Assembly (NCBI RefSeq): GCF_900109745.1
Contig: NZ_FOAV01000006.1
Location: 186,001 to 250,000, forward strand
Length of the DNA stretch: 64,000 nt
From: Roseateles sp. YR242
GTDB taxonomy: Bacteria; Pseudomonadota; Gammaproteobacteria; Burkholderiales; Burkholderiaceae_C
Direction: 5' to 3'
Made by a program: the position numbers and the translations under genes. The notes beneath the pieces are model-generated. The model searched no databases, was not told the origin of the DNA, and saw nothing but the letters and a program-made list of their open reading frames with translations. This document shows, one piece after another, positions 20,794 through 29,945 of this stretch (position 1 is its first letter; the number at the start of each line of letters is the position of its first letter).

Positions 20794-22451
20794 CAGCGGA
20801 AGAGGCGCTCGACCCAGGTCTGGTGGACCGGCGTGCCAGTGGTGCCGGCCAAATGGTGGTCCACGATGGTGCTGTCCGCCTGGGACTGCTGCCGATCCGT
20901 CTTGCGAAGCCCGTGCGCCACACCATCCGCCGATGCTTCAATCAGGGTCGCCACCGTGCTGCTGTCCTTCACCACATGCGCGGTGTAGTTGCCCAGATCC
21001 ACCCGCAAGGTCCCACCATCCAACGACCGCTGCCAGGTGCTCTCCAATTGCTCACTCACCGTCTGCCCTATGCTTTGACCACCCGTCACCGCATTCGCCG
21101 TCGTCACCGTGGATTGGCTCAGGTGATACCGCGCATGACCCGCCTCCCGGGCAGCACCATAACGATTGAGCTTGCGGAAATCCGACTCGAAACTGACGTC
21201 AAAATCCGCCAAACCACTCTGCAGCGCCTGAGCAGCCGTCTCCCGAGGAACTTCAACAGCCTCAGTACCGTCAGCGACACCAGCGCCGGAAGGGGCGGAA
21301 GCGCCGGCGGGACCGGAAGAGCCTGAAGTACCCGAAGAGCCGGAAGAGCCCGAAGAGCCGGCCTTCGGCGCTTCCTCATCCTCCGGCGGCGTGCCCACGG
21401 CCTGCAGGAATCGGAACGCGTCCTTCATCTGCTCCAGGACCTGCCGGTCCACATGGCTGCGGGCACCCGCAGCCTCCATCTTCTCCAGATACTGATGAAT
21501 GGACGCCCAACGCCGGACAGGCGCCACATCCCCCAGCGGCATCGCAGCATCCACCACCAAATTGACCTCGCCGGCCGCGCCGTCAAGCGCCAGCGTGCGC
21601 TTGTCCGTGCCCAGATGCAGGGCAAAGGACTCGACCGCCGCACCCACTTGCGGGTTCTCCACCTTCAGATCAATGCCCGCCAGGACGCCACTGTCAAAAC
21701 CCGTCAGGCCCGACAGGTCCAGCCGCGCAGCCTTGCGCTGCCCCAACCCCTCCAACGCCTTGTCCAGACCCGACGCCAACCCGGCCACCGCATCCTTTTC
21801 CTCGGCGCTGAGCTTGTCCGAACCACGGATCTCCACCTGCAGACCCGGGCCGCCGCTGGCACCACTGTTGACCAGAATCTTCAACTCGATGGCTTCGCCC
21901 GAGCGGGTCCTGATGCTCATGCCCACCGTCGCGGCACCGGTCGCCAGACCGCTGAGCGCCTGCGCCGCCGCAGCTTCGGAGTCGTCCACGGCAGCAGCAG
22001 CAGCGTCCGCGGCGCCCACGCCCTCGACCCCGGCTGCATCCGCCACGGGCGCCAGGTAGGACACCAGCGATTGCTGGTAAGTCTCGGGTGCCTGCGCAAA
22101 GCGCGACAGCAGGGCACCGCCCAACCCCCGCCATTGGTCCGCCAATGTCAAGGTCGCGCTGTTGCCCAGGTTGCGGGACATCAAGGCGCTGATGGTGTCG
22201 CCCTTTTCCGGCGTGGCGCCCCAGGCTCGCTGCGGCTGTAGGGCGTAGACCGGCCGCGTATAAACAACCGGCCCGGCATCCTGGCCATTCGCGGCGCCGA
22301 GTGTGACTTGCGTCACACCCGAAGTGCCTCCGGACGAGGATGTGACGCCCCCCGAGAGGCTGGCCTGCCGCGCCGCGAGGCCGCGGCTGGCCGCGATGCG
22401 GTCCAGCCAGCCGGCACCTGCCGACGAAAATGTGGATGCGATCGAAGTCAC
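20793..22451 (-). CDS. Hypothetical protein, 552 residues, unrecognised family
   Basis: I do not recognise this family. No signal peptide or clear membrane helix is visible. The order is: a Ser/Gly-rich N terminus; a region ending in TRPVYALQPQRAWG; an Ala-rich stretch; a folded-looking mid part with RTRSGEAIELKILVNS and LDLSGLTGFDSGVLAGIDL, resembling repeated beta-strand/turn units; a helical part (QYLEKMEAAG); a low-complexity (SSG)n linker near residue 390; and a C-terminal helical domain. The GTG at 22451 is chosen because GGGGAGG precedes it at good spacing. Codon use looks typical of the neighbours. The hairpin repeat abuts its stop. Confidence 0.6.
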   Translation of the reverse strand: MTSIASTFSSAGAGWLDRIAASRGLAARQASLSGGVTSSSGGTSGVTQVTLGAANGQDAGPVVYTRPVYALQPQRAWGATPEKGDTISALMSRNLGNSATLTLADQWRGLGGALLSRFAQAPETYQQSLVSYLAPVADAAGVEGVGAADAAAAAVDDSEAAAAQALSGLATGAATVGMSIRTRSGEAIELKILVNSGASGGPGLQVEIRGSDKLSAEEKDAVAGLASGLDKALEGLGQRKAARLDLSGLTGFDSGVLAGIDLKVENPQVGAAVESFALHLGTDKRTLALDGAAGEVNLVVDAAMPLGDVAPVRRWASIHQYLEKMEAAGARSHVDRQVLEQMKDAFRFLQAVGTPPEDEEAPKAGSSGSSGSSGTSGSSGPAGASAPSGAGVADGTEAVEVPRETAAQALQSGLADFDVSFESDFRKLNRYGAAREAGHARYHLSQSTVTTANAVTGGQSIGQTVSEQLESTWQRSLDGGTLRVDLGNYTAHVVKDSSTVATLIEASADGVAHGLRKTDRQQSQADSTIVDHHLAGTTGTPVHQTWVERLFR

Positions 22452-22635
22452 GAAGCCTCCCCTCCCCAGGGGCCGCTGCGCACAATCTGACAACTGATGG
22501 CGGGGCCCATACCAGGGTATCGGCCGGCCAGGACCTTTCTGAAGGGGCGACATCCAAACAAGCGGTTACCGGTCTGGCCTCAGCGCGGTTACATGCTGTC
22601 GTAGCATCGGCGGTTGATTCCAAGGTCTCTGCCTG

Positions 22636-24099
22636 ATGTTCAAGTCCCCTCGTTTTCCGGCACGCGTACTGACCAGCGCCGTGGCCGCTGCGGCCTCGTT
22701 CGCCGCCCTGCTCGCTTCGCTCGCTGCCGGTCCGGCCATGGCCGCCAATTTCAAGGCCAGCCCGGAAATGGCCATCGAGCTGCGCCATGCGCAATGGTTC
22801 GACGGCGAGAAAATCCAGCGTGGCTCGCTCTTCATCGACGACGGCGTGTTCACCGCGCAGCGCCCGAAGAAGGTGAACCGGCTGATGGAACTGCGGGGCC
22901 AGACCCTGGTGCCACCGCTGGCCGAAGGCCACAACCACAACCTCCAGGGCGCCTGGGGCCTGGAGCGCTTCGGCCAGGACTATCTGCGCGACGGCGTGTT
23001 CTACGCCGCCATGCTGTGCGCCGACCCCGCCGCCATCGACCCCATCCGCGACCAGATCGACCAGGCGGAAACGCCGGATGTGCTGTTCGCCACCGCCTGC
23101 ATCACCTCCTCCGACGGCCAGCCCCTGGCCATGCTGCAGTCGGCCCAGCCACCCATGACGCTGGACCAGATCGTGGACAAGGCCGTGCTGGTGATGGACC
23201 TCCCGGCCGACGTCTCCCGCAAGTGGCCGCTGGTGCGTGAACGCCGCACCGACCTGGTGAAGGTCATCATGAGCTACCACGACCGCCCGGAACTGCGCCA
23301 GCAAGCCGACCAGCGCGGCAAGCTGGGCGTCACGCCCGAGGTGCTGGCCGAAGTGGTCCGCCGCGCTCATGAAGATCAGCTCCGCGTGGTCGCCCATGTG
23401 GAAAGCGCCAAGGACTTCGAGGCGGCCGTGCGAGCCGGCGTGGACTTCATCGCCGAGCTGCCGGGTTACTTCCCGCAGCACGGTGAGGACCCGGAAAGCC
23501 ACGAGATCCCGGCAGAGATCGCGGTCATGGCGGCTGAACGCAAGATCGGCGTGATCACCGCCACCGTTGCCACCCAGTTGTTCCAACCCGCGCCGGAGCT
23601 GTTGGCCCGCATCGAGCAGGTGCAGAAGCACAACCTGGCGCGGCTCAAGGAGGCGGGCGTGAAGCTGCTGGTCGGCTCCGACCTGTTCACCGGCGATGCA
23701 CTCAACGAACTGCATCACCTGGACAGCCTGGGCGCCCTGGACAAGCCAACGCTGCTGCGCATGGCCACGCAGGACACGCCGCGCGCCCTCTTCCCCAAGC
23801 GCAGGCTGGGCTGCTTCGAACCCGGCTGCGAAGCCAGCTTCCTGGTGTTGGCCGCCAACCCGCTCGACGACCTGGCGGCGCTGGACAAGCCGTTGCTGCG
23901 CATCAAGCAGGGTCGTATCCTGACCCAGTTGGACGACGTGGCGGCTACGGCGGGCAATGACAACACCTTGGCCGAAGGCGCGGCTGCGCACAAGGCCGGC
24001 GGCAAATCCGCCAAGGCCGCCAGGGCCACGAAGTCGGCCAGCAAGAGCAAAGCGACCAAGGCGCCGGCGAAGAACAGCAAGAAGTCCGGCGCCAATTAG
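22636..24099 (+). CDS. Exported amidohydrolase-family protein with Lys/Ala-rich C-terminal tail
   Basis: A 487-residue protein with a signal peptide (about residues 1-36, ending AMA), then an amidohydrolase-like barrel. EGHNHN provides the HxH metal pair after VPPLA, VVAHVES supplies a third His, and GSDLFTGDALNELH lies near the fourth ligand. The substrate is unknown. From about residue 445 the protein ends in a basic, low-complexity tail of AK and SK repeats (KSAKAARATKSASKSKATK), like histone H1-type tails. The tail is unusual for an exported enzyme and may bind anionic cell-surface polymers. It is divergent from the 552-aa gene and ends 92 bp before the MFS gene. Confidence 0.75.
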   Translation: MFKSPRFPARVLTSAVAAAASFAALLASLAAGPAMAANFKASPEMAIELRHAQWFDGEKIQRGSLFIDDGVFTAQRPKKVNRLMELRGQTLVPPLAEGHNHNLQGAWGLERFGQDYLRDGVFYAAMLCADPAAIDPIRDQIDQAETPDVLFATACITSSDGQPLAMLQSAQPPMTLDQIVDKAVLVMDLPADVSRKWPLVRERRTDLVKVIMSYHDRPELRQQADQRGKLGVTPEVLAEVVRRAHEDQLRVVAHVESAKDFEAAVRAGVDFIAELPGYFPQHGEDPESHEIPAEIAVMAAERKIGVITATVATQLFQPAPELLARIEQVQKHNLARLKEAGVKLLVGSDLFTGDALNELHHLDSLGALDKPTLLRMATQDTPRALFPKRRLGCFEPGCEASFLVLAANPLDDLAALDKPLLRIKQGRILTQLDDVAATAGNDNTLAEGAAAHKAGGKSAKAARATKSASKSKATKAPAKNSKKSGAN

Positions 24100-24191
24100 C
24101 CAATTAAGCTGGCGACTGGTCGTCGAGGGCCACCCGGCCAACGTCAACTCGGCGTCAACCCTGGCGACCCTCAAAACGCTACAGTGCGCCC

Positions 24192-25475
24192 ATGAGCTCG
24201 CAGCCCGCCCCCGCCTCGCCGTCCGGCCCGCCCCACCCTTCAGCCCAGGGCGGCGCTTCACTCAGCCTTCAGCAGGTGCTGCTGTGCGGCGCGGCCATCG
24301 TGACGCTGTCCATGGGCATCCGCCATGGCTTCGGGCTGTGGCTCACCCCCATCACTGTGGACCGGGGCTGGACCCGGGAAGCTTTCTCTCTGGCCCTGGC
24401 CGTGCAAAACCTCGCCTGGGGCGTCGCCGGCCCTTTCGCCGGCATGCTGGCGGACCGTTTTGGCGCCCTGCGGGTGCTGGTGGTGGGCGCCCTGCTTTAT
24501 GCCGCCGGGCTGGCGCTCATGGCGGTGTCCAACACCGCCGCTGGCTTCCTGGGCAGCGCTGGCGTGCTGATCGGCCTGGCCCAGTCCGGCACCACCTATG
24601 CGGTGGTGTACGGCGTCATCGCCCGGCAGATCGCCCCTGAACGGCGCTCGTGGGCCATGGGGGTGGCCGCCGCCGCCGGCTCCTTTGGCCAGTTCCTGAT
24701 GGTGCCGGTGGAAAACTGGCTGATCGGCTACACCGGCTGGCAGAACGCCCTGTTTGCGATGGCCCTGGCCGCCTGCCTGATCATCCCGCTGGCCCTGGGG
24801 CTGCGGGAGCCGCAGGTGGCACGCCGCAGTAGCGGCCCTCACCAGAGCATCGGTGAGGCGCTGCGGGAAGCTTTCGGTTATCGCAGCTTCCAACTGCTGA
24901 TGCTGGGTTACTTCGTCTGCGGCTTCCAGGTGGTGTTCATCGGCGTGCACATGCCGAGCTACCTGAAGGACCATGGCCTGTCGCCTCAGGTCGCCACGAT
25001 GGCCCTGGCGCTGATCGGGCTGTTCAACATCTTCGGCACCTACACCGCCGGCACCCTGGGCCAACGCCTGCCCAAGCGCTACCTGCTCTCTGCCATCTAT
25101 GGCCTGCGCTCGGTGGTCATCCTGATCTTCCTGCAGGTGCCACTGTCTCCCTGGAGCGTGTACGTCTTTGCTGCTGTCATGGGGGTGCTCTGGCTCTCCA
25201 CTGTGCCACCCACCAATGCCATCGTGGCGCAGATCTTTGGCGTGCAGCACATGTCCATGCTGGGCGGCTTCGTGTTCTTCAGCCACCAGATCGGCAGTTT
25301 CCTGGGGGTATGGCTGGGCGGCAAGCTGTATGACGCCACCGGCAGCTACGACGTGGTGTGGTGGCTGGCCATTGCGCTGGGCATCATGGCCATGCTGGCC
25401 AACCTGCCAGTGCGAGAAACCGCGATTGCCCGGCGCACCACCCCGGCCACGGTGCGAGCGAGGCCACAGCCATGA
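24192..25475 (+). CDS. Major facilitator superfamily transporter
   Basis: A 427-residue, twelve-helix MFS protein. The loop 2-3 signature appears as GMLADRFGALRVL, and the mid-protein stretch SWAMGVAAAAGSFGQFLMVP is typical of the oxalate/formate antiporter-like and monocarboxylate-like MFS group. Its substrate cannot be inferred. Its stop codon overlaps the start of a 59-residue membrane protein (ATGA), so the two are coexpressed. Confidence 0.88.
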   Translation: MSSQPAPASPSGPPHPSAQGGASLSLQQVLLCGAAIVTLSMGIRHGFGLWLTPITVDRGWTREAFSLALAVQNLAWGVAGPFAGMLADRFGALRVLVVGALLYAAGLALMAVSNTAAGFLGSAGVLIGLAQSGTTYAVVYGVIARQIAPERRSWAMGVAAAAGSFGQFLMVPVENWLIGYTGWQNALFAMALAACLIIPLALGLREPQVARRSSGPHQSIGEALREAFGYRSFQLLMLGYFVCGFQVVFIGVHMPSYLKDHGLSPQVATMALALIGLFNIFGTYTAGTLGQRLPKRYLLSAIYGLRSVVILIFLQVPLSPWSVYVFAAVMGVLWLSTVPPTNAIVAQIFGVQHMSMLGGFVFFSHQIGSFLGVWLGGKLYDATGSYDVVWWLAIALGIMAMLANLPVRETAIARRTTPATVRARPQP

Positions 25476-25651
25476 GCGACCTCCGCCACACGGCGTCACG
25501 GCCATCCCGGCCGCCACGGCATGCCCGCGGGGCCTGGCGGGCCGTGCTCCTGCGGCTGGGCGCGCTGGCGGTGCTGGCCCTGGTTTTCCTGGCCTACCTG
25601 CAGCCCTCGCTGATGCAACACTTGGCAGATCAACTCTGGGCCTGCTTCTGA
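25472..25651 (+). CDS. Small single-pass membrane protein, 59 aa
   Basis: The ATG at 25472 overlaps the MFS stop as ATGA, strong positional support for a real gene. The product has a basic N terminus (several Arg, RPSRPPRHARG) followed by one hydrophobic helix, LLRLGALAVLALVFLAYLQP, and a short C-terminal tail. By the positive-inside rule, the N terminus is cytoplasmic. It has no recognised family. A role with the transporter is only inferred from coupling. Confidence 0.6.
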   Translation: MSDLRHTASRPSRPPRHARGAWRAVLLRLGALAVLALVFLAYLQPSLMQHLADQLWACF

Positions 25652-25701
25652 CCGAGGCCTCCCGGATATACCCACAATCCCAGTCACTGGGTGGAGACAA
25701 C

Positions 25702-26505
25702 ATGGTCGTGATCATCACCGGTGCATCGGACGGCATCGGCGCGGAGCTGGCTCGGCAGTGGGCCCAGCGAGACGGCGCCACGCTGTCGCTGGTGCTGGCC
25801 GCCCGCAGCCAGGACAAGCTGGCCGAGGTGGCTGCGGCATGCGAGGCGCTGGGCGCCCGCACCCTGGTGCAACCCTGCGACGTGGAGGATCCGTCCGCCT
25901 GCCAGGCGTTGATCCACGCGGCGCTGGGCACCTTTGGCGGCATTGACGTGCTGGTCAACAACGCCGGCATGTCGGCCCATGCGCTGTTTGATCAGGTCAA
26001 GGACCTGGGCTGGTACCAGCGGCTCATGCAGATCAACCTGTGGGGCTCGGCCTGGTGCACCCAGGCCGCCCTGCCCGCCATCAAGGCCAGCAGGGGGCGC
26101 ATCGTGGCCGTGTCCAGCCTGGCCGGTCTGCTGGGCATTCCCGGCCGGACCGCCTACAGCGCCAGCAAGTTCGCCATGACCGGCTTCTTCGAGGCCCTGC
26201 GCACCGAGGTGGCGCCACACGGGGTGAGCGTCACCATCGCCTACCCGGGGGTGGTGGACACCCAGATCCGCTACCGGGGTTTCAACGCCCGGGGTGAGGC
26301 CTCGGGCCAAAGCAGCCTGGACGAGCGGGGCGCCATGAGCGTGCAGACCTGCGCCCGGCTGATCCTGAACGGCCTGCTTGCTCGCGAGCGGGACATCGTG
26401 ATGACCACCAAGGGCAAATTGGGCCGCTGGCTCAAGCTGCTGGCCCCTGCCCTGGTCGATCGCATGGCCATGCAGGCGCTGAAGCGGGAGCAGCGTCCCC
26501 AATGA
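25702..26505 (+). CDS. Short-chain dehydrogenase/reductase (classical SDR)
   Basis: A 267-residue classical SDR: VVIITGASDGIGAELARQW (TGxxxGxG cofactor loop), NNAG, catalytic Ser in VAVSSLAG, and YSASK. The likely cofactor is NADP(H), since there is an Arg-containing AARSQDK after strand 2. The ATG at 25702 follows GTGGAGACAAC, a good ribosome site. The substrate is unknown. The stop overlaps the start of the following methyltransferase gene (ATGA), suggesting an operon of two. Confidence 0.88.
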   Translation: MVVIITGASDGIGAELARQWAQRDGATLSLVLAARSQDKLAEVAAACEALGARTLVQPCDVEDPSACQALIHAALGTFGGIDVLVNNAGMSAHALFDQVKDLGWYQRLMQINLWGSAWCTQAALPAIKASRGRIVAVSSLAGLLGIPGRTAYSASKFAMTGFFEALRTEVAPHGVSVTIAYPGVVDTQIRYRGFNARGEASGQSSLDERGAMSVQTCARLILNGLLARERDIVMTTKGKLGRWLKLLAPALVDRMAMQALKREQRPQ

Positions 26506-27146
26506 GCCCGTTGTCCAGCCCCCCTCCCGCTGCTGCATCCCACGGACCGACGAGCCGCCCCAGCGACTGGCTCCTGCGCTGGCCGCAGGCCTGGGCGCGG
26601 CCGGGCGCCACCGCCCTGGACCTGGCCTGTGGCAGCGGCCGCCATGTGCGCCTGCTGGCGGAAGCCGGCATGCGCGTGACGGGCGTGGATCGGGACGCCC
26701 CTGCCCTGGCCGGATTGAAGGGCGTTCCCTCGGTGGAGCTCATCGAGGTCGATATCGAAGACGGGCCGTGGCCCCTGGAAGGGCGGCAGTTCGACCTGGT
26801 CCTGGTCACCAACTACCTCTGGCGGCCACTGCTGGACCGCGTCAAAAACGCCGTGGCGCCTGGCGGTTGGCTGATTTACGAAACTTTTACCGATGGCCAG
26901 CAGACCATCGGCCGCCCTGCCCGGCCCAGCTTCCTGCTGCGGCCCGGTGAACTGCTAACAGTCTGCACCGGCCTGCGGGTGGTGGGCTTCGAGGATGGCT
27001 TCCTCCAGGGGCAAGCACCTGCGCAGGGCACGGTGGAAGGAAACACGCCGCCAGTCAACGGACGTTACGTCCAGCGCGTTGCTGCGGTTCGCGAAACAGG
27101 CACAGAGGCAGGCGCCTACCCCCGCTACCAGCTCCAGCAGGGCTGA
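26502..27146 (+). CDS. Class I SAM-dependent methyltransferase (TehB/UbiE-like)
   Basis: A 214-residue protein with motif I LDLACGSGRHVRLLAEAG, an acidic end of strand 2 (VTGVDRD), and the later motif VAPGGWLIYETFT. It belongs to the broad Methyltransf_11/25 group; the acceptor is unknown. It starts at ATG 26502 overlapping the SDR stop. It is followed after 88 bp by dapA, which has its own likely promoter. Confidence 0.82.
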   Translation: MSPLSSPPPAAASHGPTSRPSDWLLRWPQAWARPGATALDLACGSGRHVRLLAEAGMRVTGVDRDAPALAGLKGVPSVELIEVDIEDGPWPLEGRQFDLVLVTNYLWRPLLDRVKNAVAPGGWLIYETFTDGQQTIGRPARPSFLLRPGELLTVCTGLRVVGFEDGFLQGQAPAQGTVEGNTPPVNGRYVQRVAAVRETGTEAGAYPRYQLQQG

Positions 27147-27234
27147 TCTGGCACCGGGACGCCCCGCCCGCCACCAGGTGGCCGGGGACGGCCCGCCGCT
27201 TCAGTAGAATCCGTCCGATCTCGAGGAATCCTCA

Positions 27235-28116
27235 ATGAACGCAATTGTTGGCAGCATCGTCGCGCTGGTCACGCCGATGCATGAAGATGGCCGCATCGAC
27301 TTCGATGGGCTGCGTGCCCTGATCGACTGGCATATCGACCAAGGTACGGACGTGATCGGCGTGGTCGGCACCACGGGTGAATCCCCCACCGTCACGATGG
27401 AAGAGAACCGTGAGGTCATCCGCGTGGCCGTCGAGCACGTGAAAGGCCGCAAGCCGGTCCTGGCCGGTACGGGCGCCAACTCCACGGCCGAGGCCATCGA
27501 GCTGAGCCGCTTCGCCAAGCAGGTGGGCGCGGATGCCACGCTGTCGGTGGTGCCCTACTACAACAAGCCTTCCCAGGAAGGCATCTATCAGCACTTCAAG
27601 GCCATCGCCGAAGCGGTGGACATTCCGATGATGCTGTACAACGTGCCCGGCCGCACGGTGGCAGACATGGCGCCGGAAACCGCGCTGCGCTGCGCCTCGC
27701 TGCCCGGTGTGTTCGGCATCAAGGAAGCCACGGGCAACATCGAGCGGGCCGCCTGGCTGATCAAGCATGCCCCGAAGCACTTCGGCATCTACTCCGGCGA
27801 CGACGGCACCGCCGTGGCGCTGATGCTGCTGGGTGGCCGTGGCCATGTGAGCGTGACGGCCAACGTCGCTCCGCGAGACATGCACAAGATGTGCGTGGCC
27901 GCCATCGAAGGCCGTGTCCGCGAAGCCACCGAACTCCACTTCAAGCTGCTGGGCCTGCACAAGCAACTGTTCTGCGAGCCCAGCCCGGCCCCGACCAAGT
28001 GGGCCCTGACCCAGATGGGCCGCTGCGGCAACCACCTTCGCCTGCCACTCACCCCGCTGACGGCCCAGGGCCAGCAGTTGGTCGAGGCGGCCATGCGCGA
28101 AGCCGGTCTGCTGTAA
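27235..28116 (+). CDS. dapA: 4-hydroxy-tetrahydrodipicolinate synthase
   Basis: A 293-residue class I aldolase of the NAL family that condenses pyruvate with aspartate-semialdehyde in the lysine/diaminopimelate pathway. The signatures [23 protein letters not shown] (catalytic Tyr) and GIKEATG (Schiff-base Lys) are all present. A GAGG ribosome site lies eight bases before the ATG, and a TAGAAT -10-like hexamer is just upstream. bamC follows 73 bp later, a conserved neighbourhood in proteobacteria. Confidence 0.96.
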   Translation: MNAIVGSIVALVTPMHEDGRIDFDGLRALIDWHIDQGTDVIGVVGTTGESPTVTMEENREVIRVAVEHVKGRKPVLAGTGANSTAEAIELSRFAKQVGADATLSVVPYYNKPSQEGIYQHFKAIAEAVDIPMMLYNVPGRTVADMAPETALRCASLPGVFGIKEATGNIERAAWLIKHAPKHFGIYSGDDGTAVALMLLGGRGHVSVTANVAPRDMHKMCVAAIEGRVREATELHFKLLGLHKQLFCEPSPAPTKWALTQMGRCGNHLRLPLTPLTAQGQQLVEAAMREAGLL

Positions 28117-28189
28117 TGCCTGCTCTAATCCCCTCTCACCCTGTTTCTGAATGCGGCTGGGCCGCGGCGACCAAACGGAGATGTCTAGC

Positions 28190-29347
28190 GTGACTCGTTC
28201 CCTTCCCGATTCCTGCGCGTCCACCCCGGTGCGCCTGGCCTGCCTGGTGGCAGTGGCCTCGCTGGCGGCGTGCAGCTCGCTGGACAGCATCACCTCCGGT
28301 GACAAGGTCGATTACAAGACACAGGCCAAGCAGACCACCGGCCTCGATGTGCCGCCCGACCTGACCCAACTGCCGCGCGAAACCCGCCCGGTGGGCGGCA
28401 CGGTGAGCGCCGCGCAGTTGGCCACCCAGCCGACGGCCCAACGCCCCACCGGCGCCACCCCGAACACCATCGCCCTGGCCAAGGCCGGTGATGTGGAAGT
28501 CCAGCGCCTGGGCAACACCCGCTGGCTGCACACCAGCCAGACGCCGGAAGAGCTGTGGCCCCAACTGAAGGCCTTCTGGGGCGAGCGCGGCCTGCAGGTC
28601 GAATCGGACGACCCGACCATCGGTGTGATGGAAACCAACTGGGCGGAAAACCGCGCCAAGCTGCCCCTGGACTTCATCCGCAAGTCCATCGGTACGATCC
28701 TGGATTCCATCTATTCCACGGGTGAGCGAGACAAGTACCGCACACGTGTGGAACGCAACCCCAACGGCGGCACCGACATCTATATTTCCCACCGCGGGAT
28801 GATCGAGGTCTATACCAACTCCCAGAAGGACGACACGGCCTGGCAACCGCGCCCATCGGATCCGGAGCTGGAGTCCATCATGCTGTCGCGCCTGCTGTTG
28901 AAGCTGGGCGGCAAGGAAGACGCAGCCCAGGCCGTGGTCGATAACAAGGTGCCGCCGACCCCGGCCCTCGACGGCCGCGCCGCACCGACGCCGCGCTCGC
29001 TGGCCGAAGTGCCGGACAGCATCCAGCTCAATGAAGGTTTTGACCGCGCCTGGCGCCGGGTCGGCCAGTCGCTGGACCGCCATGGCTTCACCATCGAAGA
29101 CCGGGACCGCAAGCAAGGCCTGTTCTTCCTGCGTTATGCCGACCCCAACCAGGCCGGCAAGGAAGAGCCGGGCTTCTGGTCGCGCCTGTTCGGTGGGGAC
29201 AAGAGCGCGGGCTCTGTGCGTTATCGCGTGTCGGTCAAGTCCGAGGGCGAACGCTCGACCGTGGTCATCCTCGACGACAAGGGTCAGCAGCAGACCAACG
29301 AAATGGCCAAGCGCATCCTGCAATTGCTGCTGGAAGATCTGCGCTGA
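28190..29347 (+). CDS. bamC: Outer membrane protein assembly lipoprotein BamC
   Basis: About 385 residues. A lipoprotein signal ends in the lipobox LAAC, with Ser-Ser after the Cys (no Asp at +2, compatible with outer-membrane sorting). It is followed by the conserved N-terminal TGLDVPPDLTQL segment that docks on BamD, then two helix-grip BamC domains. It is part of the BAM complex that folds outer-membrane barrels. Possible starts are ATG 28151, ATG 28181 and GTG 28190; GTG is preferred because a GGAG lies nine bases before it, whereas it abuts ATG 28181. A strong terminator follows. Confidence 0.88.
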   Translation: MTRSLPDSCASTPVRLACLVAVASLAACSSLDSITSGDKVDYKTQAKQTTGLDVPPDLTQLPRETRPVGGTVSAAQLATQPTAQRPTGATPNTIALAKAGDVEVQRLGNTRWLHTSQTPEELWPQLKAFWGERGLQVESDDPTIGVMETNWAENRAKLPLDFIRKSIGTILDSIYSTGERDKYRTRVERNPNGGTDIYISHRGMIEVYTNSQKDDTAWQPRPSDPELESIMLSRLLLKLGGKEDAAQAVVDNKVPPTPALDGRAAPTPRSLAEVPDSIQLNEGFDRAWRRVGQSLDRHGFTIEDRDRKQGLFFLRYADPNQAGKEEPGFWSRLFGGDKSAGSVRYRVSVKSEGERSTVVILDDKGQQQTNEMAKRILQLLLEDLR

Positions 29348-29400
29348 AGCGCTGGACGGGTCAGGCCCGTCCCTGCCGCTTCATGCACAAACTGCATGCA

Positions 29401-29430
29401 AAACGCCACCCCGGGGGTGGCGTTTTTCTT
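29401..29430 (+). terminator. Rho-independent terminator of the dapA-bamC unit
   Basis: A GC-rich perfect inverted repeat (AAACGCCACCCC / GGGGTGGCGTTT) is directly followed by a T run (GTTTTTCTT), 54 bp after the bamC stop. This is the clearest intrinsic terminator in the window. Confidence 0.9.
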
Positions 29431-29490
29431 TGGGTATTGAATATCCACTCTAATATCAGCCCGGCAGATACTCCATTACTTGGAGCCCCC

Positions 29491-29527
29491 AAAGAAAAAG
29501 CCGCCAGGGCATGGCCCAGGCGGCTTT
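29491..29527 (-). terminator. Rho-independent terminator of the small lipoprotein gene
   Basis: Read on the minus strand, AAAGCCGCC / GGCGGCTTT forms a 9-bp stem with a 13-nt loop, followed by TTCTTT. It starts about 20 bp after the lipoprotein stop codon. It sits back-to-back with the bamC terminator. Confidence 0.85.
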
Positions 29528-29547
29528 CTCAGGGACGAAAGATCGTC

Positions 29548-29745
29548 TTAGTTGCTAGCGGCCGAAGCAGGAGCCGAAGCGTCAACGGCAGGAGCCGAAG
29601 CGGCATCCACCGGAGCCATGACGGGAGCCGAAGCTTCCGGAGCGGGCGTAGCGACGGGGGCAGGAGCCGGAGCTTCTTCCTTCTTGCCGCAAGCGGTCAG
29701 TGCAACAGCGGCCAGCAGGGAGGCCAACAGGATCGACTTTTTCAT
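29548..29745 (-). CDS. Small Pro/Ala-rich lipoprotein, 65 aa
   Basis: The start MKKSILLASLLAAVALTAC is a textbook lipoprotein signal with lipobox LTAC, so the mature protein starts at Cys19. The mature part has a short charged segment (GKKEEA) and then a low-complexity Ala/Pro/Ser/Val region. GAGGA precedes the ATG at good spacing and a terminator follows, so it is a real single-gene unit. Such short lipoproteins are common in Burkholderiales, but no function is known. Confidence 0.8.
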   Translation of the reverse strand: MKKSILLASLLAAVALTACGKKEEAPAPAPVATPAPEASAPVMAPVDAASAPAVDASAPASAASN

Positions 29746-29945
29746 ACTTGTCCTCAAGTAACTTTTAGACGAACAATCAATTACCGGTAATTAATGAAGT
29801 CGTACGAGAGTCCAAGAGGCCAACCCATAGAAACCACGGGCAAACACGGCAAAGACAGTACGAACTTCAAGCAGACCAAGACGTGGAAAACCTCGAGCGC
29901 TTCCCACGCCTAGCCAAAGATTATAGCCATCAGTTTGTAATCTCC

